Below are positions 24,301 to 34,200 of a stretch of DNA of 64,000 bases, piece after piece (position 1 is the first letter of the stretch; every line of letters begins with the position of its first letter). The notes beneath the pieces are model-generated. The model did not search any database and had not been told where the DNA came from. It saw only the letters and a list, made by a program, of their open reading frames with translations. The DNA is taken from positions 1,531,796-1,595,795 of the forward strand of contig NMRA01000029.1 of NCBI GenBank assembly GCA_002633005.1, in the 5' to 3' direction. The DNA is from Phoronis australis. Its lineage: Eukaryota; Phoronida; Phoronidae. The translations under genes and the position numbers were made by a program.

Positions 24301-24890
24301 AATTAACGAATTTTCTTCAGCATAGCGGCAAACCTACATGCATTGATTTGTGAATCCATTACGACGGGTTAGTCTCAGTTTGATTTAGGCTCGCTCAGGT
24401 GTTGGAAAAAGAAAGCCCCAAACGTTAGCTTAAGAGGTCACGTGTCTCGTGATCGATATCGGACGGAGTGTTTCACTGCCTGAAAATTTAAAACGAATAC
24501 ACTTTTATCAAGTCGGGAAGATGAAATCTCAACCTTTTACAAATCTAAAAGAGATGCTTGAAGTTTTGGTAAATTCTATAAACATTTCACCCGAATATAT
24601 TTTACGTGACAAGTTACTTCAGTTTTTCATGGAGTTTAAACTAGGGCGAATGCGCATCGTAGAAAGTCCTTTGGGTGTGTGTGATAGTTCACTATCGTTA
24701 AAGTACTTTTGCACGCCAGTAATCTCGATATAGTAACCCACCGTCGTTATGAAACATTTTATGTATCGCGTCGAATAGTTCTTAGAAAGCAAGAACATTA
24801 ACGTTTGTCTTGCTGAATACCCTGGCATCATATTTTCACGTGGACTTAAGCGGGTTTGACGCAAAAAGTAGTGAATATGATTAAAGCAAG
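21313..24890. other. Mostly no gene recognised
   Basis: Apart from the hairpin island at 21774-21826, this holds only short frames without recognisable domains (for example 23439-23708 and 24449-24733). No exons of either plexin were found here. Confidence 0.5.
21774..21826. other. Two consecutive strong hairpins
   Basis: GAGGGC-GAA-GCCCTC (21774-21788) is followed at once by GACAG...GCGAGATC-GGAG-GATCTCGC...CTGTC (21790-21826). Both stems are perfect over 6 and 8 pairs, with an extra 5-pair outer stem on the second. They lie in an otherwise GC-rich island of about 200 bases (21760-21960) with an open minus-strand frame rich in Pro/Arg/Ser. The function is unknown. Confidence 0.5.
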
Positions 24891-24891
24891 T

Positions 24892-25430
24892 TTATCTTAG
24901 GTAAACGGACCACTTAGTACTTTGAACTATTTGACACCGATATAATGACGTAGCACCTACGGGGTGACAGCGTATCATTCTGGTTGAAAATGTAAAAGAA
25001 TGAGTTTTGTCAATAGATATTGAGACTAAAGAGAATCTGTGAGATGTGTCAATCAAGATTTCTTCCGGACAAAGTCTGCGGTTCGTCTGTGTGAGATTTT
25101 CAGGCGATGCATGTGAGAAAGCAGTCAGTTCGTAGCCTGAAGAAGTCACTTGTTCTTGCCGATTGAACTGGTAGATAGTCTTCTCTTCTTCGGTCCCTAG
25201 ACGTATGCGTTCTCTCAAGGCATTTCTAAAGTGACTTCGTAGGATAGTTTTTACTTCTCCATAAGGTGATGGGTGCGCAGTCTGCTCCAGTTTGCCTCCT
25301 GCCTTGGAGAGTCTGTCTGCTTCTTCGTTGCCGCTGATGCCGCAGTGGGAGGGAATCCATTGCAGCACAACAGTGATTTTGCTGCTCAGGAGGAGTTGAC
25401 GATGAGTTTCATTTTTTGTTTCATTGCTGT
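24892..25430 (-). pseudogene. Retrotransposon RNase H fragment
   Basis: Reads NETHRQLLLSSKITVVLQ then WIPSHCGISGNEEADRLSKA. WxPxHCGIxGNExADxLAK is the C-terminal RNase H motif of non-LTR elements, and the segment that follows (RNALRERIRLG, IYQFNRQEQVT) resembles the post-RNase H region. After that the expected FRLRTxxC box is found in a different frame (FFRLRTDCFLT), so a frameshift is present. No reverse transcriptase was found next to it. Confidence 0.75.
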
Positions 25431-26016
25431 GTATATGACGATAATAGAGAAAAAATGTTTAATGCTATTCACACTAAATTTAGCCTGGACCCGGCGCTAA
25501 ATATTTTTAACAAGTAAAATGATTATTGTTTGTCTCATCTTTACTGTACGTACTTTTGCTAAATATATCAGGGATGCCTTTTCAATCCGGTACTCAACTG
25601 TATGGTAACTAACTATATCATTTCCTGTTGCTATTATTTGAGTGGCATGCTCTTCCATGACGTTATTAATTAATTATCGTATAATTGCTACAGTATTGTA
25701 AGCCTCATCGAAGCCGGGTGGCTCATAGGCACAATACTTAATATAAAATTTATCGTTCATTCATAATTAGAAATGTTTATTCTATTGATCTCATAATACA
25801 GTTTGCACAACATTGCAATAATAAAAGCTTAGTTCTGCAAATGCTTAGAGCGCCACGAGGATCGTGACCTTGAAACAAACTTCGGCGAACATCGCCCAGG
25901 ACAGGGAAATGACAGATAAAACTAGAAAGATTATTGTCACGGCGTGACAATAACGGACTCTGCGCGTGCGTATTACTGGAATTATTATGGGAACTTACTG
26001 ACAGCAACCCGTTTAC

Positions 26017-26960
26017 CAATATGAAAAGGAATTCTTTAAAATTATAGGAGTAATGACATATTAATTATTTGATGACCTTTCCACTAAATGACCTCTTCCG
26101 GTGCATTATGAGCCCGGATTAGGGAGTAATTGTTAACTCGATTGAAAGTGTGGTTAATGCTAATAATCACAGATGTTTTACTTTAAGCACTTCAGAATAC
26201 AAAATGAATGAAGTGGTCAAAAATGCAACTAATGACCCCATGGGTGCACCAAATGACCTGAAAATTTAAAATTCAAACTCAATCGCACTTAGTAAACAGA
26301 TACGTAATTCTGAAGTCTCTAGCTCAAAATTATAGTTTGCACTCAATGACCTTTGACCTATTTTTTCTGATTGGTTAGGCCTATTGCAAAGTAAAGTAGG
26401 GTATTCAATTGGCATGTGGACTTACACCAGTGTGCTGAAATTGAAAAGAATTCCTTGAAAAACGGAAGAGATATAACATTTTGAACGTTACACGACCTTT
26501 GCACTAGTTGACCTTGTCCGGTGCATTTTAAGCATATTGAAGAGAATTATTGCAAAGCCCATGGAAAATGTGTTTAACGCTGAGAATGACAGTTGTCTAA
26601 CGGTTGACACATCAGTATACTTGCTGATTGAAAATTTCAAATTTTCAGAAGAAAAATGCACCTAATGACCCCATGTTTGCACTAAATGACCTGAAACTTT
26701 GGATTCCTATTTGATTTGCCTGTTACAATCAGACCTGTCAATTTGAAGTGTCTAGCTCAAAATTTTAGCTTGCACCTAATGATCTTTGACCCATTTCACC
26801 TGATTGGATGACCCGATTACTTAGAAAAGTAATTTTTAAATTGTCATGTTGACTTATACCTGTGCACCGAATTTGAAAAAGATAGCTTTAAAACTAAAGG
26901 AGGAGTAGCATTTTGAAAATTATACGACCTTTGCACCAAACGACCTCTTCCGGTGCAATA
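26017..26960. repeat. Tandem repeat with ~425-bp period, about 2.2 units
   Basis: The block ACCTCTTCCGGTGCA recurs at 26091, 26511 (ACCTTGTCCGGTGCA) and 26943, and each unit also holds CTAGCTCAAAATT and ATGACCTTTGACC-like phrases. Units are diverged. No ORF follows the period. The ORF reported at the right end (26960-27235) starts within the last partial unit and has no recognisable product. Confidence 0.75.
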
Positions 26961-27462
26961 TGGAATATGATTATATAACCAATCAAAATTTATATACTGT
27001 CAAAAGTCATATGCTGAATTTAAAGACCGTATCTGCACCCAATTTGGAGTTATTAAGCCTCAAAGTTGGTCGGAAGAAGAATAAGAATAAGAATAAAATT
27101 GAAGAAAACCCAGGAACAACAGTACTCTGCGCTTACACGGGCAGAGTAACAAAGCTCGTCTTCAATATGAGCAGTGTTGCAGACGTCACAAATTATTTTA
27201 CTGCGTGCTTTCGTTTTGCCCACAAGCTTCTTTAGAACGGAATCAGGTGAGTGAGTCCATCAAGACTTTAAAACAGATCTTAGGCACCGTGCAAAGGGAT
27301 ATAAATGTGGTGACATAGAGTACACACTTCCTTGGGACAGAACTGCCGGTGGAGTCCGCTACCGTCACATTATGATGAAATTGTTAGACTTGGCAATGAT
27401 TGACAATACTTAGGAAAATAAATAAAGTTTGAGTCTAATACTGGAATAAAAACTTACAAAAA

Positions 27463-27687
27463 TTAGCGACTTTGCTTCCGCATCTCACAGACTTCAGCTT
27501 GATTTGTGACGTTATCGTTATTCTGGCCAATTGATGGCGTTTTGACCAGAAGGCGCGGCATTAACGTCAGAACACCATTCCATACTTGCGACAAATAGAA
27601 TCTTAAACCGCCTCTTTTATTTAAAGAGGGACTCTCAATGCGCTCATGGAGTGCTTCCTTTACCATATGAAATGAAGTGTTGTCCAT
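27463..27687 (-). pseudogene. Penelope-like element C-terminal fragment
   Basis: Reads VKEALHERIESPSLNKRGGL then RFYLSQVWN, which aligns with the outer end of the palindrome copies (VREAIYEKMENPDLSRQGRL RFYL). The GIY-YIG core itself is not seen here, so this is a short, older remnant of a related Penelope-like family. Confidence 0.55.
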
Positions 27688-28327
27688 GTATTTATGGGGA
27701 ATACAAAATCCAGATACAACTGGGAGAAGGTAAAAGTGGAACTAGGCCACTTAGAAAGGTGTAGCATCATCGTGAAAATCACTGAACCAACAACATGGGT
27801 GCCAACATTAGTTTGAGTTCAGAAACGCCTTAATAGCGTCAGGTTGTGTATTTATTCCTCTACCTTAAATAAGTTTACTTCGCGCGAACACCACCCCATG
27901 AGTGTCATCCGTGATAATGCAGTTGTTGGCAGATCTTTTGACTTGAGCATGGAAATTAAAGAATTAAAATGGCCTCCAAAAGAACAATGATAACATCTAA
28001 AGTTAAATCAGAAAGCTTACATAACATATTAGAAGCATGGTGATGAATGAAAATGTCATTTTGTTCAGAAATTCAGTCCTTCAACAGGGAGGTGTACATT
28101 TTACATATTCCAGGGTGGAGCTTATCCAATCCCAAACACATAAGGCATAACGCTCGGTGAAATCCATTTTCAGGCTTCATACAGTTGCAAATTAAAAAAT
28201 TTCGTTCCATCACCGCAGTTTTACCCAGATTTTACAAGGACTGATCCCATGCAGTGGCTGCGAGGCAAGAACATTGATTTGAGTGAGCTAGTAAGCTGTA
28301 GTTACGTTACTTGTAGTTAGCTTAGTC

Positions 28328-28837
28328 AATCATCTTGCACTCTCACAGCGTTTGTTGTAATAATGTCCAGTTAAATACATTCCGGTTGAATACTACAAAG
28401 ACAATGGAAGCACTCGAAACTAATAGACTAAATGGCCAATGGGGTTCAACACCAGTCAGCCATTGGTTGAACGCGGAATCTCCACCATTAATTGAATACA
28501 GCAGACTTTACTCGCTCCAGTTTCTGTGGCAAATGGGCTTTTGTAGCAGCAGGGTCTTCTTCTAATGCACACGTGATCTAAAAAATACAGCATTTCTGTT
28601 GTTATTGCTTTAGACCTTGTATCAAAGCACGCAGCAAGGACAACAAGAGAACTGCGTATCTCAACTCTGCTTGGAATTTGATATGCACAAGTTTAAGTCA
28701 CATCTACAATACATACGTATTCAGCTCAACAATCAATACGGTCATCCCAGATTACAGAGAGACTGAACTCTCCTTTGTCACGAAAGTAAGGGGCGTATAT
28801 TTTTCCTTTTTCTCGTTTTGGAATATGATGCACCTCT
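28328..28837 (+). repeat. 510-bp direct duplication, copy 1
   Basis: About 95% identical to 30182-30691, beginning TCATCTTGCACTCTCACAG in both. It includes a 76-codon frame (MHSHSVCCNNVQLNTFRLNT start) also open in the other copy, but the frame has no recognisable domain. Identity stops immediately before the ambiguous base at 28838. Confidence 0.85.
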
Positions 28838-29059
28838 NACCGTGTTCAAAGCTTCAAGCAGAACTTATGTCACCTGTCAGATTTTAGTAGGCGATTAAGG
28901 TGTGTGGCTGTTGGATTCTTCCCAGACAGTAAAAATTTCTTTCCAGACCATTTGACCCTGCCGTAACACAAAATGTGGTAATCAGATATTCTTCAGTTTA
29001 AAGTGAAAACTAAGAATGCATTTAAAATATATTGTATAGTACACAAAGTATAGAGATGT

Positions 29060-29222
29060 CAGTGGCAGATTTAGAGGGGAGCCAAGGGGCCATGGCCCTT
29101 CCCCCATAAAATTCTCCCAGCTTCCATTTGGCAGTTTGGGGGTGCGAATGTCTGAAGGGCAAAATTCTGGCTAATACTCTATTTGCCGTGCCCCCCAACT
29201 CAAAATCCTGGATTCGCCACTG
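29060..29222. mobile_element. Short inverted-repeat transposon, copy 1 (5-bp duplication GATGT)
   Basis: A 163-bp unit begins CAGTGGCAGATTTAGAGG and ends TCGCCACTG, with imperfect inverted ends. It is flanked by GATGT at 29055-29059 and 29223-29227. A second copy in opposite orientation at 39170-39329 has its own 5-bp duplication. CAGTGGC ends fit hAT-type elements; a 5-bp duplication suggests the hAT5-like subgroup. No coding capacity. Confidence 0.8.
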
Positions 29223-29734
29223 GATGTATTTGCAAAAGTTGCACCTTGAATCCAAATAGGGGGCCATCATATAAATATACACGCATATATACACATGCAC
29301 TCTTACACACACACATACACGAACACATACATACATAAACATTTTTACATACATACATATGCACGAACTTTAAAATTAGCACGTAAGTAACTAACAACAT
29401 ATCTACCCAAAGTTTCGGTTTATTACTCTATATCATTCTCAAGGAAACAGTTCACAGACTCAGATCCTAGACAAAGGTAATGCCACCCGCAGGCGCATTT
29501 TAACTGACCTTGGCAGCAAGTTTGTGGTGACCACCGTGAAGACACAGGAGGAGTGAATTTTGGGCTGATTGAGTAGATTTCTGGCTCATTCTCCCAGTTG
29601 ACGAGCGGGTTTTGAAACATGGGTATATCCCTGTACTAATAAGATGAACTTCTTATTTTCTGGGAGAACTTGGCATTTCTTGAAACCATGTAATGCGATT
29701 TCTATTTCCTTGAAAAGCAAATTTTTACTAGATA

Positions 29735-30188
29735 AGAAAAGTTCAAATTAAATAAGAAGCTGTTTTAGTTTATTTAAGTCTTGTTGAAGCTGCAAAGAAC
29801 ATTCAGGGCTGCTCCCTGCGAAGGGGTAAAAAAGCGCCGTGTCATCTGCATAAAGGTATGTGCTACATGACAGGTTATCAGGAAGGTCATTAATATAAAC
29901 CAAGAAGAGAAGAGGGCCCAATACGCTAACCTGCGGTACACCTGCGTTTGCAAATCCAGGAGGGGATGAAGTTGAAAGTACGCCGTCGACACGAACACTG
30001 TATGTTCTTTCGGAGAGATATGAGGTGATCATGTTTAAAAGATTACCAGTAACGCCATAGGATTGAAGTTTGTGAAGTAGAAGGTCGTGACGGACACAGT
30101 CGAAAGCAGAAGCTATATCTAGAAAAATGGACCTGACACTCTCGCCCTTCTCAAAATGTAAATGAATCTCATGTACTATTTCAATCAT
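29735..30188 (-). pseudogene. LINE reverse transcriptase fragment
   Basis: Encodes IFLDIASAFDCVRHDLLLHK, PQVSVLGPLLFLVYINDLP and YLYADDTALF: palm motifs of a non-LTR reverse transcriptase with an intact YADD. The usual PQGS is PQVS here. The 5' side is cut off sharply at about 30181, exactly where the second copy of the 510-bp duplication begins, so the fragment is truncated. It is not the same family copy as the 3.3-6.8 kb element (FDCVRHDLL versus FDTVDHTIL). Confidence 0.85.
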
Positions 30189-30691
30189 CTTGCACTCTCA
30201 CAGTGTTTGCTGTAATAATGTCCAGTTAAATACATTCCGATTGAATACTACAAAGACAATGGAAGCACTCGAAACTAATAGAGTAAATGGCCCATGGGGT
30301 TCAGCGCCAGTCAGCCATTGGTTGAACGCGGAATCTCCACCGTTAATTGAATACAGCAGACTTTACTCGCTCCAGTTTCTGTGGCAGTTGGGCTCTTGTA
30401 GCAGCAGGGTCTTCTTCTAATGCACACGTGATCTAAAAAATACAGTATTTCTGTTCTCACTGCTTTAGACCTTGTATCCAAGCACGCAGCAAATACAAGA
30501 GAACTGCGTATCTCAACTCTGCATGGAATTTGATACGCACAAGTACAAGTCACATGTACAATACATACATATTCAGCTCAACAATCAATAGGATCATCCC
30601 AGATTACAGAGAGATTGAACTCTCCTTTGTCACGAAAGTAAGGGGCGTGTTGTTTTGCTTTTTCTCGTTTTGGAATGTGATGCACCTCTTC
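30182..30691 (+). repeat. 510-bp direct duplication, copy 2
   Basis: Same orientation as copy 1, starting 1.85 kb downstream of it. Its left edge abuts the truncated LINE reverse transcriptase fragment. After ATGCACCTCT the two copies diverge completely (TTCACGGGTT here). The homologous 76-codon frame differs at only a handful of residues. Confidence 0.85.
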
Positions 30692-30953
30692 ACGGGTTAC
30701 GAAGGAAACCGTTGAGGTTAAAGTAACAGAATTGATCGGGTATACTCAAGAAAGGAGACTGTGTTCGGGTCAAAATGTAACCGATGAACTTTCTGTATCC
30801 ACTTGCTTCACATTTTCCTGTCTTTGGTTGTTGTCGGGAAGGCAAAGAATTCAATATTACCTGTCCACGTAAACTGTAAATTTGTTAGGTTTATCCAACT
30901 TTCTCCCGTCGGAGTTGAAGCTGGCAGCACCACGGTAATACCCAGAGGGTAAT

Positions 30954-30959
30954 TTTATT
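30954..30959 (-). terminator. Candidate polyadenylation signal of plexin gene
   Basis: AATAAA on the minus strand about 135 bases after the plexin TAA. Its position fits a short 3' UTR; the hexamer alone is common in AT-rich DNA. Confidence 0.45.
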
Positions 30960-31090
30960 AGTAAATTTAATTACGTTTGTCTTTATAATTACTGAACAAA
31001 AGCGACACTGTATCATATTATATTTTGTTGTGTCTGCTGTCTCTACCGTAGTTTGCTTTCGAGATTATTTCTCCAAAATGGCGTCAGTGT

Positions 31091-31204
31091 TTAGAATCCA
31101 ATTAGTTGTGACAAATGATTCGTGATTACCTCAGTGTCATACTTGGTCACGTAGTCGAAGAGTTCTCTCAAGGCTGCCGGTTTGTTGAAGGTTTTGGGTA
31201 CGTT
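31091..31204 (-). CDS. Plexin terminal exon with stop codon
   Basis: Encodes [20 protein letters not shown] and then [17 protein letters not shown] followed by TAA. The ALxELxxYVTKY motif is the conserved last helix region. Most plexins splice after the residue equivalent to DTE and add about 25 more residues. A possible donor (GTAATC after 31130) exists, but I found no convincing further exon. The read-through VITN resembles plexin-B IITA, and an AATAAA follows downstream, so I favour termination here. The frame also lacks the C-terminal PDZ-binding TDL tail of vertebrate plexin-B. Confidence 0.75.
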   Translation of the reverse strand, partial: NVPKTFNKPAALRELFDYVTKYDTEVITNHLSQLIGF

Positions 31205-34200
31205 CTGGTAAACAAGGATTGAAAACATGAGCTTAGTTACACAACAGCTGACTGGTAGGCCTAACATAGAGTACATGGAAAGAATGCGTAGAAATCTAAA
31301 CCTTTTGAGTGACTAAAAACTCATCTACTGGACATACACTATGGGATTTGTTAGAGAATTATTTTCCGTGTGTCGTCCAGTCGAGACTTTATCAGGAATT
31401 TCCATATAGGTATGCACAAAATTTAGGCACACGGACCATTTTTTGGCCATAATTAATGTTTCCCAAAATTAACAGTGTCCACAAGTGTTAGTCGAAAACG
31501 AGCCTTTCGGAGCAACAAATTTCTCAAGTCTCTGAAAAACTAACGGTTTATTAACATTTACATCCAATTAGGCAAACGCAACCACATCTTGTTGTACTGG
31601 ATGAGTTTTCACTTTATAGGCCTTCGGTTCCTGGAAGCAGCTTTCGAGCCTTTGAGGTATTAGAAAGCCGAAAATTGCGTCGTTTTCAAAAGTTTCATGG
31701 GACAAAATGTGATAAGATTTGATCGCGTAACACAAACTTAAAAAAGAGAAACAACTTACTCTTGATATGTCAACCATGGCAGAATACATCTCCTGTTCAC
31801 TTTGAGAAGCCAGTTCCTGTACTCGGGCATAAAAGTTTTCAACTAATTTCTTGTACTTTACGATGTCCTTGGCAAATAGAAGTTTGTTGGTGGGCGAATC
31901 CTGAAATATCAAATGGTCTAACTCTTCAAAATTCAAACATAAACACACTTGGAGCAAAAGAATGAGAATTGTGCAAATACATTAAACAAATTTGTATTGG
32001 CAAATTTGGTTGTTTTCAAAACATTATACTTGGAGTTAAATACCTGACGAGAAGTGTTTATTTCAAGTCATTTTGCTAAAGACTGGTGGAGATTAAACGG
32101 CGAAATGTATTCCTGTAAGACGTGCTGGTTAGTTAATCGAACGACAAACTATATGAGCTATACCTTTCCGAGTCTCTGTTCTGCAGTTGAGCAAGAGTCC
32201 ATGAAAGTCTGAGCTATGACTGAAAGACTCGAGTCGACAGTGGTGGACTTGTGAATGTCAAAGACAAAGTCGGGGTTCTTGATGACGTTGACCCAGAAAC
32301 GAAGGGGAAGACTGAAAACAAAAATACCGCGTTCTTGTAATCATACTTGGGAGTAATTCTAAATTCCAAATAATTCAAAAAATCGCGGCAATTAAACCCA
32401 AAAAATCATACTTTACAGAACGATTGCTAGATTAGACCGAAAAATGGGAATTGAACAATAAACGTAACGGAGTTTATCGAGACATTCGACGATTCCAGTG
32501 GAGATGCACTTGCACCGAACGACAATACTTTTTGAACTCATTTTTAAGTTACAGCGGAGCAAACCTATATTAATGTATAAAGATGCTTGCTGTTTTAAGG
32601 ATGCAGACATCCACAGATATCAGTCTGTGTCACATCCAAATATCCAGAAAGCTGTCTGGAACAGTCTATCTAGTGCTAAAACGCTATACTTACGTCATTA
32701 GAGCCTACGTCTGACTAGAGGAGTTGCATCCTAAGAACACGACAAAGCATATTTTTCAAATCACGTAAAATCAAAAAACAAGATCCTTGTCAATGCAATT
32801 ACTTTTAAACTTGCATTTTGAGCCTCAGAAATTCCAGTATTTGAGTTGAAATACATGTTTCATAATTGCAGAGATATAGCACTTGATGCGATTTCGGCAT
32901 TCGGATATTCGTTCGTCAGGTGGCACTGAACAGCTAGGCTGAATCCCAGAAATTAAATTCTTGAGGTAAGTCAGGCTAGGCAACTGTTTTGAGTTAGTCG
33001 TTACATTTAGGCTCAGTGAATCGTTTTTTTGTATTTATGGACAAGGTGGGAATGAGAATAGCAACGTGTTCAGCTGTAGCTGCACTCTTCTTTATCATGG
33101 CCAGCCCCAATTGCATTTGAGTAACACATTCAAAGTGGCTACAATTTCAGGTAGCCCACAGACGAGACTGTACTTTTTGACCTCATTTTTTGTAATCTGT
33201 TGGAACCTCATTTTAGAATATAGATTTAATTTGGGTTTATGTCACGGATAGACATGAAAAAAATAGTTTTGGGGTGTAATTTTCCAATTTTATGTTTTCC
33301 AAGTTTTTAGCGAACATTTCTTTTCAGTAAGAGATGAAAAACCAAAAATACAAGAGAGCATACACTTTTGTGCTCATCTGTAGAGATTTAAATGTGAAAT
33401 GAATCAAAATTTTTCATTTTCTGCTTACTTTTTCGACATAGTGAAAAACGGTCAAAAGTCCATTGATGTGTGCTCTATCAGGCAAAACCCAATGAGTTTG
33501 TTCTATGACCTCTCACCTGTTACTTTTCCACGTGTATACTACTTCCGGATCCGTAATGCCGTGCTGTTTGGCTGACTCATCCAGAAAGTCAAACAAATAT
33601 TTGATAGCTGGAGGGAGCTGGTCGTCCACTCGTAAAATACTTTGGACGAAGTCGTCAACAAACTTTTGCAGCGTACCCTGTAACAAATAATTAAATAAAA
33701 AAGTTTCATTTGCAATAAAAATACCTCGAGTAATATCGCAGTGTCAAATAACTCCTCGGAGTTGTTCAATATCTGAGCATGGAGAGTGCTGTCCAACGCG
33801 CCGGGACAGCCATGTGAGAAAATTCGTAAAGTGCTTTTAAGTCTGTGCATTCTGCCAAAACATAAGATTTGCGTTAGGCCAATTATGCCTACAAAATTGT
33901 TCGTCCACTGTGTGACTTGAAATTTTAACTTTGGTCCGAAGAATGAACTGTCAAATCTTCCCATAACGAAACTGAAAGCACGGGCTTAATATTGCATTAA
34001 ACATGAAATGACAGTTAATTTGGAGGCAGGCTAAGCATTGACAATAACGTAAAGGACGCTTCTTGGGACCTACTTTAAGGTATTTTAATTGTGTGTTGAC
34101 CAAGCCCATTTGAGTTGTGAACTGCAGCGATACAGCTAATCATTTTCCGCTTTGAAGGCCACATGACTTGTACAATTGCAGAACACACAGAGCGGAAATT

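Noticed and set aside
28335-28565. 76-codon ORF MHSHSVCCNNVQLNTF as a gene
   Set aside because: It is open in both copies of a recent duplication, so being open twice is not independent evidence, and it has no recognisable features.
30861-30960. Minus-strand frame KLPSGYYRGAASFNSDGRKL with a following GTAATA as a further plexin exon
   Set aside because: It does not resemble any plexin C-terminus, no acceptor with a pyrimidine tract precedes it, and it overlaps the likely polyadenylation signal region.
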